Origin: Rhyzopertha dominica
Lineage: Eukaryota; Arthropoda; Insecta; Coleoptera; Bostrichidae
Assembly (NCBI GenBank): GCA_025024175.1
Contig: QCXZ01000003.1
Location: 41,688,257-41,752,256, forward strand
Length of the DNA: 64,000 nucleotides
Reading direction: 5' to 3'
Part shown: in pieces, positions 25,206 to 37,545 of the stretch
How positions within the stretch are numbered: the stretch's first letter is position 1
Layout: each line of letters starts with the position of its first letter
Program-made: the position numbers and the translations under genes
The notes under the pieces: model-generated
What the model saw: the letters and a program-made list of their open reading frames with translations, nothing else
Told to the model about the DNA's origin: nothing
Databases searched by the model: none

Positions 25206-27119
25206 ATGACTTCTAATCAATTTTCTTAAAATGACTTCAAAAGTGCAGCGTTAGTTAAGATGGGTTATCATGAAAAGTGTGATAAAGAAGCGTGCCCAAG
25301 ACAAAACAAATATTATTTTTTAGCCTTGGATAACAAAAAAAGATCGATAAATGTAATAGATTTTTTAAGCCACCTGATTTCATTGCAGTGACAGTGACTG
25401 GCCGGTTGGGCTCACTCCATAAAATAAATACTATTAAGGCGAATACTATTAGCTGTTTAAACAGCTAAACAGCCTAAGTATTAACAATAAGGTAAGGACA
25501 TTTCATTTAAAGTCTACAGTGGCCGTCGATCCACCTCGAATGCGGACCAAAGAGTTTGCATTTACCACGATGTCTGGAGTTTTACATCGATAACATAACA
25601 AACTATTTTGATTCGTATGCGAAGTGAATTGGTAAAATATCTTTGCTATGTAAATACAGTCTATAAGAACATGAAATTGGGTTTTACAAAGAGATCACAT
25701 CAGTGCACCTCTAAACCTCCATGCTCATCGGAATATCTTCGGTGTATCACTAGAGTCGGCTCCTAAGCGTTGAAGGTGACAAATTTTTCATTTGCTATGT
25801 ATTGGTGTGGTTTGTCGATGCTTATATACGTGCACTTTTTTAGTTCTGAGTTACCTATTGTCTTTGGTTTACATATCTTCAGTTAACATTTTTCAATTTA
25901 AAAATGTAATCAATACGTATTATTTAGCAATCCCAATATTGATAGTTCCTTTGTATCCTTTCGAGTAGTAAATATAACCGTTCTCTTATTCCTCTTGGGT
26001 CTATGTGTAAAATGACTTTAGATACTGTTAAAGGAAAAACATTTTTGCCTGTCCTGTTACTAACTACTTAATCCGTTGCAACAACAAGCTTTTAATTGAC
26101 CTCTAGAATTTTTCTTTCTCTAAAATAAAACCTCAGTCTAAGTAATTTAACATTAGATTGGATTCAAAATAAAAAATGTTTTACGGATTTAGGCATCTCT
26201 GCATTCCTTTGTCGTCAAAGAAAATATAATTGTTTTTCATTAGAAAGGACTAACTAGCAGAACTGTGTGTCCATTTACCTTTTAAGCCAAAACCTTCTTT
26301 AATATCATGCTCTATTATTAACAATATGTTATCATTTTCTTATCATTTGGCTTATCTGTTAAATATAAATTTTAATTAATAATACGTCGGCCAAAACAAC
26401 ATTAACAACAACGTTATATATTCTATTACACAATATTACTTATTTCTGCATGACGGTACACGTACACTTTCTACCAGTCCTCTTCTATGCATAGTAGTGT
26501 ATTCCGCCTAATTTTGCCTTAAACCTGGACCGCTCATTGGAGGGTCGATGTATATAAAATATATAAAACAGAATAGAGGTTAATTACCTATATTAATCAG
26601 CGATGACGATGAAAATAAATTATTTCAGGTAACAGAAATGAAAATGAAACGTATTTAGCTCAAATAAATTGCTTTGTTGAGACATATCTTTGATAGTAAT
26701 TATTATTTATTTATTTACGGAATCCAGTTTAAATGTAGCCTTAAAATGAATTATACCTGCTAAACACATCTATAGAATATGGATCCAAGTTAACTGATCA
26801 GCATTTTGTCCTTCCATAACCGATAGTAGCAAACCTGATTCACTATAATTGCAACAATCAATTAGAAGAAGGACACATCTATGTTCTTATAGCGGGTACG
26901 AATTTTTTATTTTGTTATACCAATATCCCTAGATTTAGCATCAATTCCGTACCCAGGTAGTGCATTAGGTCTTAAGTATTTTACAATTTCAACCTATAAA
27001 CAAGCTTACAGGTTTAAATGTTCAAACGACGAAGCAAATTTAACTATCCCAATAGATTTTCGAGTGGATACATTCAATATTACCTATACGAGATACAACC
27101 AAGGCACTTGGGATTCAAA
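25206..27119. other. Anonymous AT-rich DNA
   Basis: Nothing recognised beyond scattered A/T runs. Confidence 0.45.
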
Positions 27120-27490
27120 AGCCGTAGATAATTTGCTGTTTATTGCTACCCTTCACTAAACAATTCCGCGAAACCGGGAAACTCGGCGAACGTTGAGCGA
27201 TACGCAAAATCCGCCGAGATGGGGCTTCGAGTATCGATAAATAACATAGCGCCAATACTTAGGCTAGTTTATATTCCCCTGTCATCGCGGAACAGGAAAT
27301 TATTTTTCCGCTTTATAATGTCCCAGTCGAGTATTCGGCTTGCATTATAAGCAGATCTGATTTCGCGTATTCATGATTTCTGGTTAGCTGCTCCTCGATT
27401 CCCATCAACGAACGAAACTTGGTTATGAGCTCGAGAGACGCCCCTGCTCCGGTACCTAATCAAAGTTTTCGACGTGACGCTGCGTTCTGA
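27120..27490. other. GC-richer island, candidate conserved noncoding element
   Basis: Includes ccgcgaaaccgggaaactcg, ccgccgagatggggcttcga, tgtcatcgcggaacaggaaa and ctttataatgtcccagtcga. No open frame of any length, so constrained noncoding sequence is more plausible than an exon. Confidence 0.28.
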
Positions 27491-28339
27491 TTTTTTATCG
27501 AGAAGCTACGAGATTTAATAATAACACNTNAACGCAAAGGATAAGTGTGATAGTAACAAAAGTCGTTTATATTTTATTTTATTATATTTTATTGTACCGA
27601 GTTGAATGTTTACCCGTAATTTCAAGTAAGAAAGGATCAGCTTCTTACAAACAAAAGAAAGAATCGCAATCTCTGTATATTCTCATGTGTATAGATCTAC
27701 AGCGGGGGTAGAGTAAAGTGAAAATTCGGTACTTCGAAACATCAATCATGTCGGCACGACCGTTGCTCGAGCTACATACTGTCACTCGACAGCGCGCTGC
27801 TGTGCACGAAGGTTTTACATCAAACTGTGGGTTTTGAATAAGCGTGTATTTGTTAATAGTATATTAGGCTCTTGTAGTATGAGTTTATGGGTATGGTGCA
27901 CAGGTGGCACATTTGCAAGTAACTATGAGATTTAAATAAGCATGTATTTGTCTTGCATTCGTTTTTTCTTTTACGTTTACTGTGCTTCCTTTATACATAT
28001 GATTTTCCGTATAAGACAGAATGAACATTTTGATTAATAAAAACCTTTAGGTTTTGTGATAATGTTGCTTTCTGTTGTATTTGTAAATTATCAATTCTGT
28101 CATTACATTCATAGAGGCCCCCATGGTTACACAAAATGGTCCCAACACTAACATTTTTATTAATCCTATTTCTTTAATTATCAGTGGAATAATAACCGAA
28201 AAGTATATTGCATTTCGTGTGCCCTTCACTGTTTGGAATTTATATTTAATTTATATACTACTGATAACCATATTGAAAAATAGCGCTATCTATCGTGCGG
28301 TATAAATATTAATTCGCACATTTTCCACTTTCAGAGTTA
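27491..28339. other. Anonymous AT-rich DNA
   Basis: Nothing recognised. Ambiguous bases near 27527-27529. Confidence 0.45.
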
Positions 28340-29130
28340 GAAAGGTGTGCTGCAATACCTAGCACCCTTTGTCAACAACAGTTCGGTATAATGCGATCGT
28401 AGTTTCATGGTAAGGCGCTTATTAGAACAAAAATGGAGGGAATGTACAAAGATGTTTGCCATGTCAATAGACTTAGAGAAAGCGTTTGATAGATAAATCA
28501 TCAGTCTGTACCAGAAATCCCGACAAAGAAAAAAGAACCCCACTAGTTAATCAATAACCAAGGCCTGTCTACTATAGGAAATGCAAAGATACAGTGGTTA
28601 GATCAAATAACGCCCGCAAAACAAAAAAGGAGTAAAACAAGGGTGTCCTATATTGCTAATAGTATTCACAATCGCCCTGAACGATTTCACNCACGATCGA
28701 GGTAGTAAGAAAAAATTAGGAGGACTTGGTCGATCTTGACGACAACATAGAGAATTTACCAGAAAATGAGCTTACCTTAAATCCTTGAATCCTCATGCTA
28801 AAAAACCTTTTNGACAAGTTTGTACATAAAAAATAGGGATGGCCACCTATAGCAATGACAAACCAAATTATATATGTCGCAACATACATATCTCAAATTC
28901 AACCGCAGAGAAACAGTCAAAGACAGGAAAAAGCGCGCATAAGAGTGACGAGCATCATGATATACAGTGTCAAAAGCTACTACCAAAGCTAATAGAACAC
29001 GCTCAGAAACGTAGAAATCAATACCGTACAAATGTTGACCAAAGCTGTCAAAAAATCCGAGAAAAGACAGAATTTCTGGAGGTAAGGACCACCACAAAAA
29101 GGATAGAAAGCATATGGAATGAAATATTGG
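28340..29130 (+). pseudogene. LINE reverse transcriptase relic
   Basis: On the plus strand, atgtttgccatgtcaataga (28451) encodes MFAMSIDLEKAFDR, motif A of a non-LTR reverse transcriptase with its metal-binding Asp. It is followed by a stop. At 28628-28690 the frame GVKQGCPILLIVF plus ALNDF is the motif B region (GxxQGxPLSPLLF). A degenerate SFMVRRLL-type block precedes motif A. Downstream to about 29130, a segment ending KRIESIWNEILGT resembles the lysine-rich post-RT region of Jockey/R1-type elements. Stops and frameshifts occur throughout and no YADD motif C was found. The open frame on the minus strand here is a shadow. The LINE-derived sequence may continue to the hAT insertion at 29346. 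Confidence 0.8.
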
Positions 29131-29345
29131 GGACTTAACTAAAGGAGAGAGGGGGACCATATGTTACAAGAAGCGTGGGAAATGAACGGCAACAAGCTTA
29201 TGAGCTTGTTGCTACTATGGTAGGAAGTGTTATACGCGAGAAACAACCGTAGATAGAATCATATCAAAACAAGGAATATTGCATGACGGAGAAGACGAAC
29301 AAAAAAAGAAACAAGTAGTTGCCAAGTTATAATCATACTACAAGT

Positions 29346-30989
29346 CAGGGTTGGCATGATTAAAACAAAATGTTTAAAACAGAATGTTTTAAACTTGTTT
29401 AAAACAACGCTCCTGTTTAAAACTTTGTTTTAAACAAATGTTTAAAACATTTGTCTTAAACTATTGACTATTGTGTGTGTGTGAGATTAATTAATTATTA
29501 CTATTATTAAGCTCGTTTACCCTCCACAAATAGATAGACAAGATTATTAGTAATTACATATCTACATAATGTCACCCCATATTTGCAATAAAAATGAATT
29601 GAATCCCAAACCAGGCCTAGTTAGAAAATATGTAAATGTTTTTTCAAACTTAAAAAAAGAAGAAACATGCAGTGTTCTGTTCGGATTTTTATTGATACAA
29701 GAACAGTTATAGAAATTAATAATTTAACTTTAACATTTTTTCATAGATGTAATTTACAAACATTTTAAGACAAAAAATTAAAATCTTAACATAACATAAA
29801 AATTTGTATTTCTGGTCCAGTACTACAAAACAATAAATAAGACTTTCATTCAACACTTACTAGATAATTATATCTGTAGTACAAAAAAAAACCAAATAGT
29901 TATCAGAACTTGGGAATATAAAAAACAATAAACAAAGAATAAAAAAATATCAGCATTTTTACTTTTTTTTTACTAGTGTAACCATATCTTTTTTTGCACT
30001 TCTTGCATTGAGCTCGCATTCTACCATTTTGCACCTTAATTTTGTCAAAGTTATTCCACACTGCATCGTTCTTACTATGCCATTGTAATTGTTGAACTTA
30101 AAACTTTTAAACAGACAATGTCGGTTCCTTTAGGAGAGTTTATCGACCGTTGGTGGCGCTAGTGTGGCTTTGCAAATGGCGGAAATAAACAGTACTTGCT
30201 ATTATGATATACTCGTCTGTATCGCATAATGAAACACATATGGGTTCGCAAACGAGTATATTCAATATAATTATTACAAAGGAACTGGTAATTGTAAACA
30301 AAACACACTCGTGGCAATAACCTATGTGATAACCGCTTAACCACATAACCGCATATTGCTATTACAATATAATATCACACATGCTTTTTGTGTTTACATG
30401 TTCCTCTATTTCTTAATAATATTCACTGCCCACAATTTAAAAATGCTAATACGATATAACAGAAACCGCACTGTTACACAACAATCCCGTCTTTTTCCAG
30501 CATGAAAGTACTGTTCTTAATATTTTATCTATCTGCCGTCAGATGTCGTGTCACTATTGTAAACTTGCCTATTCTCTTTGCTAAAGTTGATATTTGCTAA
30601 AATCAACCCAGTAACCAAGACTGCACCTTAAATTGGGGTATGTGATTGGTCTAGATTTTAAGAATAGTGTTGATTATAGCTTAAAATAGAAAAGAGAAAC
30701 CGACTCATAATAACTAAAATTGTTGCGTAAACAAAAAAGACAAATGACAACTGATAATCGTAGTCATCTAGGGATTTTTAGACAACTGCTACGCTCCGCG
30801 TCATCTGCTCGTATTTATTTTCACTAATATATATAGTAATCGGCATAAGAGTTCATGTTTAAAACAGTGTTTAAAACGTTTTAAACATGTTTTCAACTAA
30901 GTTAAAAAAACATGTTTAAAACGATTTAAACATGGTTAAACAAAAAAAAAACTTTTGTTTTGTTTAATTAAAAAATTTTGCCAACCCTG
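29346..30989 (-). mobile_element. hAT-superfamily element, internally deleted, keeping a BED finger remnant
   Basis: The 1644-bp element begins CAGGGTTGGCA and ends with the exact reverse complement TGCCAACCCTG. Flanking 8-mers are ctacaagt (29338-29345) and ctataagt (30990-30997), a 7/8 target duplication of the length hAT elements make. Both ends carry dense gtttaaaac words (29375-29460; 30855-30950), typical transposase-binding subterminal repeats. On the minus strand 30077-29945 encodes a BED-type zinc finger beginning. The transposase catalytic region is missing, so the copy cannot mobilise itself. One mismatch in the duplication implies moderate age. Confidence 0.88.
29945..30077 (-). 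pseudogene. BED-type zinc finger of a hAT transposase (truncated)
   Basis: One minus-strand frame reads DAVWNNFDKI, then an RMRAQCKKCKKRY segment. This is the BED signature W-x2-F-x(n)-A-x-C-x2-C with the aromatic and the two metal-binding cysteines in place. The two histidines that complete the finger are absent: the frame runs into lysine- and phenylalanine-rich AT sequence, either a deletion junction or an unrecognised intron. BED fingers bind DNA at the N-terminus of many hAT transposases, and the location between hAT termini supports that origin. No RNase-H-like catalytic core follows. Confidence 0.75.
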
Positions 30990-32694
30990 CTATAAGTTTA
31001 CAGAAGACAAATTGAATTTGAAGAATAATTTTTTTAAGAAATGTCAACAAGTCGGACTACAAACGCCTGCCATAGCGATTTTTTGTTTCATGAGTACCTT
31101 TCTAAATTGCTTACGTACTACTTATAATATAGTTCAATTTTTAAATCATACTGGACATTCCTTAACCTTTTAACTATACGAATACTCACAGTTCATAAAC
31201 AAAATATAACGAGCCTTATAAATATTGCTATTATTAGTGTATGTATGTGTCGACATCAAAATTCTTTTCAAAAGCTTTTATGTTTGATTATTTATCTAAT
31301 ACTTGCAGCACCTGTATTCATTTTGCAGTAGCTTTTGCGACCACGTTATCTGTGACTTTTAAATGAATTAACGGCTCTGAAAGATTATCAAGCGAAGCGA
31401 TGGGATCAAGTTTCGTATGAAACGGCATTTGTGGCCCACATGTGCATAACGATCTTCATGCACAACCAGCGCGTTGATATTTAAAACAAAAAAGAATATC
31501 AAAGGGAAGGCGTAGCGCAGATTCATCATCAGATACAGCGAGATCGTGTATGTTGCAATAGGAATTATGAGAAGACATTTTTTATTAGGAAAGGTGTTCA
31601 GTTTCAGTAGTCAAAGGATTAGCTTGTCCCATATTACTACAGTGTTATTAAGAAATTGCCGCGTAGCAATTTTTAAATGAGTTGTTATTAACAGAGGTCT
31701 GTTTTCTGTTACAGTGCCGTTGAATAATAATTATGCTAATATGATGTCTTAATCGCAACCTAAACGTTAGTTTTACTTTTTCGTACTAATGTTTCAGGTT
31801 TGTTAAATTTAAGCACATTAATTAACGATTTTATTTACATCTACTACTATTACTAACCCTTCAAATAATAAGGGTAAGTTGTTATTTTATTTCGTATGGT
31901 TGTCAAATGTAACTAATTATAGGTAGGGTATTCTTTGTACCCTTTATTATAGGTACCCGTTATTTTCGAGTTTAATCACTACTTCTTGAGTTCCTGCTAG
32001 AGGTGACGTATTCAACAGTGGGTTTCATCAGATGGACATCGAGAGTCAAGCGTGCAACACTTCAACGGCAGTCCGATAATATCCAAACACACAAGAGGGA
32101 CGCAAACAGGCCAAAGACGATTTATCTTTACTATATTGCCAATTTGAAAACGTAATCCGCTGTATTTCCTTGTCTAATTTTTATTTTTCAGATAAATCAG
32201 TTGTGGAAGGGATACGGTGAACAGTTATAATTTTGTGTGTGCCTTTTATATCATAGCTAGCAGGCCGTAAGGGATTCAATTTTTTTTTAAGTTTTAACCG
32301 AACTCGTTCAGAAGGCTATGTGTAGAAGGGGATCACTAAGCGCAAATCGGTCTGTAAGAAGCGTCTAAGTTAAAATGAACAAAAATCGTTCAAGCAAAGT
32401 TTTCCTGAATTAACTGTTTAACGACTTTAAAGTATTCACAAAGGTGTTAGACTTACGGTTATACCGGAAGCGGATACCACCTTCGTTGTTTTAAATGAAA
32501 CACCCTACATATTATGGCACTTGTGGATTTTCCGCAAAAATAATGTTAGTTTATTAATATTCAAATTTTGTCGTTTATAGTGTCCTCCACCATTTTGAAT
32601 ATCTTCGAAAAGAAAATAGAAACATACAGTTTCACTATCCATTTCGGGAAATAATAGACAATATTTGCAATATTTAAGTACTGTTGCAGAATCA
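30990..32694. other. Anonymous AT-rich DNA
   Basis: No gene was recognised. A segment at 32486-32506 reads in reverse as gtagggtgtttcatttaaaa, a motif common in insect repeat termini. Confidence 0.4.
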
Positions 32695-33129
32695 GCACCG
32701 TCTGTATACCGGAGTTGCAGAAGTGTAGATGCGGTGTAGTAGAATACTGCAAGTAGTGATCCTAGCTACAGACAGATGGCAGGGAATGTCAACTTTCTAG
32801 AGAATTCTATCAATCGAACCCTTGCGGAGTTTCGATAGCGTCTAGAATCTATCGCTTCTGGAATTTTCTATGGGGGTATAGATAGCCCTATGGAGAGAGC
32901 GCGGATATTTCTGAATTCGAACACCAGTTAACCAGCGAGCGAAAGGATTAGTGAAACAGCTGTTTTTTTTAGTGCAGCAGTATGTGCAGTATGGTGATTT
33001 AGTGAACTAGTAGCGTAAAATAGTAGTGTTATGAACTAGTTGTGTTCAGACTTAGTTTATTTGATACAAGTGTTTAAATAAAAGGAGTCAAGTCAGAATC
33101 TGCAGTTTTCGAACCTCGTATTCGTAACA
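32695..33129 (+). mobile_element. Gypsy-type LTR, probably solo or orphan
   Basis: Its 3' half aligns with the reverse complement of 50693-50890: ttctgaattcg, then a gcgaacgaaaggctta-like block, then gtatttgatacaagtgttt-like and a final attcgtaaca. The 5' part also aligns (gatgcggtgtagtag...gcaagtagtgatcctagc against the 51.7-kb copy), but the middle of U3 is shorter and diverged. An aaataaaa polyadenylation-type signal lies at about 33076. No primer-binding site follows, so this is a solo LTR or a 3' LTR. Probable start TG near 32738; similarity extends about 45 bp further upstream in both copies, so the 5' boundary is uncertain. Confidence 0.65.
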
Positions 33130-33430
33130 ATATAATTTATGGTTACTATTTTTGATAATTTATACAAGAATAACTCATATTTTTTAATATTATTCCGTTT
33201 TTCATCCCTCAGTTAGATGCAGAATTAAAACTAGTTTCTAGTAATATATGTGGTAGTTTCTGAGATTTTTACGTCTTTCTTGANATATTGAATATTTTAT
33301 TAACCATGTAAGCCGTGATTCTTGGAGTTTGTTTCGTAAAAGTTAATTGTCATAATAGACACCAGTTTTAGTGCAAGACTTGGTTTTCACTTAAAAAATC
33401 TTCAAATATTTTCTAAAGGAGTGGTTTATA

Positions 33431-33785
33431 CNCTGGGAGAAGCTGAAAAAGCCTGTTTGCGTCCAGGCTGTAAGCCTAACCATTCCTGAGTGCAAGCATC
33501 CAAACGCAACGGTATTTGAGCGTTTGAAAGACGGATTTGATAGAATTGGCCGTGTTTAATATGAGAAAAAATAAGTCAACAACGCACCAGAAAAATCGCG
33601 TTTTTAAAGCTGCTGATGTTGTCCAAAAGAAATAAAATAAAATAAGTCGGGATCTAGAAGTAAGTCAAGCCTTACGACTACTGCAGAGAAATAAATTTCA
33701 TTCCTACCACATTCAATTGGTACAGAAATTGGATAACGCGAACTTTTACAGCCACGCACAATTTTGTAAATCGGCTGTACTTAAA
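33431..33785 (+). pseudogene. Mariner-type transposase relic: DUF4817-like and helix-turn-helix N-terminal region
   Basis: Fragments in several plus-strand frames align to the N-terminal half of mariner-like transposases common in insects. PECKHPNATVFERLKDGF at about 33486-33540 matches the DUF4817 pattern (P-x-x-x-HPxxxTFxRLxxxF). After a frame change NRVFKAADVV follows. LEVSQALRLLQRNKFHSYHI and QLVQKLDNANF (33655-33745) match the helix-turn-helix and 'YHIQLVQ' linker that precedes the DDE core. Numerous stops and shifts make it a pseudogene, and the catalytic core is absent downstream, where the heat-shock-motif repeat begins. The complementary C-terminal core of a similar protein lies at 13960-14175. 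Confidence 0.75.
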
Positions 33786-33859
33786 CTTGGGGAGCAAAAC
33801 TATTGTTTTTTTGCGGTGTTGGACTCAAAATTCGAGGTTTCGTGAAGGCCGGACAGTAT

Positions 33860-35460
33860 TCTAAAAAATTTCAAGAAGTTCACGGAACACTAGAGTGTGG
33901 CACATTGCTGTCTCGTGATGGAAAAATAGGCGTTTCGAAAAGGTCATAGAACATTCTAGAATACTCAACAGAAAACTAAAGAACATTGTGGAAAATTTAT
34001 CGCAGGAGGGAAGTGAAATGTTTGAATTTTCGAACACGTCATAGAATATTCAATAGAAGACGAGGGAATCCTCAAGTGTGGCAGTTGTTAAGATGGTCTT
34101 GGACTGTGGTCCTGTTAAGCAATATTCGACCAGTTTTCTTGTTTCATAATGCAATCTTTTTTTCATTGTAAAAGGCGTTGAAAAGAGCAAGAGCAAAGAA
34201 TATTAAATATTAGTGATGAAGATAAAACAATGGGGGTGTATTCCAGAACATTTGCGCATTACAGCACAGCACTAGTAAATGTGGATTACTGGATCATACA
34301 TTAGTAAAAATGGGGAGTACTTAGCATAAAGAAATAAAAATTTGCCCGCTTTGTAGATTGGCGTGTGTTAGGTAATGCTCGCGTGCAGAAAATCAATAAC
34401 GTTCTACCGAATATTTCACCTGGAGTGCATTACCTTTTTACTAATGATTCGTAAAAGTAATAGATCTATTTCAACAACTATTATAATACTGGCAACCCTG
34501 CTTTAAACTTAATTGTGCTAGCAATTACATATTAAGATGGAAAATAGATTGTCACAGATGTGATGCGTCACGTATTATCAGAAAGGAACCGATAATTGCT
34601 GATTGGAGTCGATGGAGTGGCGTTCTTACCTAGATCTTTAGTAAGCTCAGAAAATACGGGCCTCGGTGATCACAAAAACAAGCTATTAACACATGTAACG
34701 TGCCATATCCGCGCGAACTCCCAATTGGCTAGTGGAGGCATAACCCTAGGCTAAAATTTTGAGTTTCACTGGACAGAGCACAAAGCACAAGTGTGCTTGC
34801 GTCGACAACTTCTTGGGCATCGATGCATATACGGTTGTTTGTCTTCAAGGTCTTAAATGTATGTGCTATGTAAATATCAATTACAGTATAAGTTGTTTGT
34901 TATGAGTTTATTAAATCGAAATATGGTACAAGACACTCCTGAGGCTGTGCCTCACTTGCTTCATCTGACCAACTGTCTCGCGGTGGAGCTCTCGAACGTG
35001 GAAGTTTTGAAAACGCAGGGAAGAAGTGGAATGTGCGAAAATTCGAAAATGTCAGAATATTCTAGAAGATTTAATAGAAGACTAGAGAATTCTCAATGTT
35101 TCTAGAAGTCACAGAACATTCTACAAAATATGATGAATACTAGATAATCCCTAGGCGTGGAACATTGCCGAAACTATTTCGCGTTGAAAAAATCGAAAAT
35201 CGTCTTTTCGAAATGGTTATAGAACATTCTAGGTATATCAGCAAATGAAAGAACCCCTAAAGTGTCGCACATTGCCGTAACCGTCTCGCGGCAGAGATGT
35301 CGAAAATGTTCGAGAATGTTCTAAAAGTCTAGAACATGCCAAATGTAACGAAATAACCGTTACAAGTGTGGCACATTGCTGAAACCATCTAGCGTTGGAG
35401 ACGTTGAAAATCGACGTTTTGAGGTCATTCGAATGTTACAACAATTTCTATGACTTTATA
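33860..35460 (+). repeat. Degenerate tandem repeat (~105-130-bp unit) rich in heat-shock-element-like motifs
   Basis: Units recur at about 33893, 34071, 34970, 35150, 35261 and 35368. They share a gtgtggcacattgc-type opening, a tctcgcgttggag-type middle, a cgaaaatcgacgttttcgaa-like block and an agaacattctagaa block. A less clear stretch occupies 34200-34950. The last block fits the heat-shock element nGAAnnTTCnnGAAn: perfect triples at 33949-33961 and 35055-35067, and GAAnnTTC or TTCnnGAA pairs at 34044, 35100, 35114, 35222 and 35314. No product is encoded; the 82-codon frame at 34857 is not recognised. Confidence 0.6.
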
Positions 35461-35639
35461 CAATCGTCCATAATATTGTACGGTCTTTTAGATATTCTAA
35501 TAGATCGATTGAAGGTGGACTAGATCAGTTTTTAAGCAATTGCATATTTCGCATCTCAACTTATGGATTTTAAATGGAGGAAGCACCTTTAATAATCATA
35601 GTTTAGATACCTGTTGCAAGTATTAATATCGGCGCAGTC

Positions 35640-35945
35640 CAAACAAAAGAAAGCAGCATCGCGGCTGCTCGGACGTCCGATCAATCACCCCGCTAATTAT
35701 TAATGCTCGCCAGGGGATGAACATCGCATTACACGCGGGTTTTAATGCTGGCGACAATAAAATATGCCCGAATCATTATCGAAATTTAAATATTATGTAT
35801 TAACTGCACCATTAATCACGGCGGCGTATGCAAATATGTCAAGTGCGGGGGGTGCCACGTGCACGTTGCCATGATTAAGCGGCCTCAAATTGAAAACCGA
35901 TACCGCATCGGATGTATTGGATCCAACAGAGGCGGACTTGGCGAC
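35640..35945. other. GC-richer island with homeodomain-like words, candidate conserved noncoding element
   Basis: Balanced composition with ccccgctaattattaatgct, cgcattacacgcgggtttta, accattaatcacggcggcgt and gcaaatatgtcaag. TAATTA/ATTAATC words set in GC-rich context are typical of insect developmental enhancers. There is no open frame and no repeat termini. Confidence 0.3.
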
Positions 35946-36640
35946 CGAATACTACTGCATGACAAAATTGAAAACATCAGTATTTGAAAATCAAATGCGT
36001 AAATGTTTCTTTTGGATTAACTGAAGATAAAGCGGTAATTTCCTGGTCAAAAGAAAGTGGACTCGATTGGATATATACGGTGGCATACTGTAACTTACGA
36101 TACAGAAATGTAGTACTTATATTGCGTGACTGACATTTAATAATTCTACCAGTAACCGTAACAGGCTTTTAAGAAAAAAAATCTTGTCAGTACTGCCAAA
36201 AAATTGCTTGTTATCAGCGTAAATTGCAAGTAAATTGTAAGCAAACAATAGGTGATCTTAAAGAGGATTTCTTTATGGAATATTGGTGTATAAATGTACT
36301 TTTGAGGAGTTTTCGTTATCATCATTAACACATTTACCATATATGTTTGAATAGGTACTATTGAGCGTTATCAGCAGTGGCCAAGTCGGACAGTTTGTTA
36401 ATTGTCTGGTTTCCCAGATGTAAGTAATTTCAAGAATATTTCCTGTTTACACCTAGCAATGTTGTTCTCTGGCGTTTTCATTTTCAACAAGTTTGTAGAC
36501 CAATGATATAGGAGATATGTACATATAATACAAATATGTTATTTGTTACAATTTAAGGCTGTCGACTTATGAAAACATATTAGATGCATCTATATAATAT
36601 ACCATATACTAACCAACAACTAATAAACATCTACGCAAGT
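35946..36640. other. Anonymous AT-rich DNA
   Basis: Nothing recognised. Confidence 0.45.
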
Positions 36641-36644
36641 CAAT

Positions 36645-36965
36645 TCGTTTAATTGCAGAGGAAGTGGCGGCCACTATATCTTGTGCAAAGAACGTCCCGG
36701 ATATTATCGCAGCCCACTCTGACATCGCAAACAGCTGTCGTCTTGTTAAAATAACAAGGTGGTTGTTTACGTTTGCTCTCCGGGTGCTCGCCGGCTACCG
36801 GTTGCAAATTTTCGGCTGCGTTACACCATAGGCGTCCTATAAAATCGATAGGATCTTTTGATGATTAATGACAACTGGTACTAGCCCGTCAGCGGCAAAC
36901 TTATACGTGTGTTCAGGAGCGCCTATTAATCATGGCGGTATAGCTTGTAAGATGTTTCCGAGATA
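36645..36965. other. GC-richer island, candidate conserved noncoding element
   Basis: Contains aagtggcggccactatatct, gcccactctgacatcgcaaa, gctctccgggtgctcgccgg and cgcctattaatcatggcggt. No coding potential in any frame and no transposon structure. Confidence 0.28.
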
Positions 36966-37545
36966 TGGTTCAGGATTAGTCAAATTTGATCAAAGCGGTG
37001 GGTGGATTTTCTAATCATACGTTTATCAACACAAAGAGCAACTACGTTTTCGGAAAACTAACATCGTGTGATTTGCAAGATACAAAGATACAAACTGTAA
37101 ACTAAAGTGTAAACCCCATCACTGATTAAAAGATTTCTTCCAGAAGAAGATGGAATTATTTCGTCTTATGTTGTCGTCCATTATACAGGTTGAGTCATTA
37201 GTGCGTCGGCGGAAGATACTGATTTTACTATTAACAATAAACAGATAATTTTTTGTTTCGTTACCTATATAATTAGTCTATCCATTAAAATTATTTTCAG
37301 CTATACATCATGTACCGTTATTCCAGTGCCGTAATCAACTTCTTTTTTCTTAAATGGCACCCCTACATATTTTTTTATTTTCTTATGAGACTTCCTACTT
37401 GCTTTATAGCCATATATTTTTTAAGTTTTGCCTGCGGCGTTGCCAAGTTATTCAACCTTTTTTGAAACTATTTGAAAATACATGCCTTGAATTAAATTGT
37501 TCTAGAGGTCTAATTATTAACAATAATAAAGTAAGCTTCAGCATT
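36966..37545. other. Anonymous DNA
   Basis: No gene was recognised. A tatacaggttgagtcatta word at 37181-37199 resembles the tacagggtg motif of insect repeats. Confidence 0.4.

Noticed and set aside
29160..29345. Possible continuation of the LINE coding region up to the hAT insertion
   Set aside because: The frame has no recognisable LINE motif here. It may be LINE-derived, but I cannot support it as coding.
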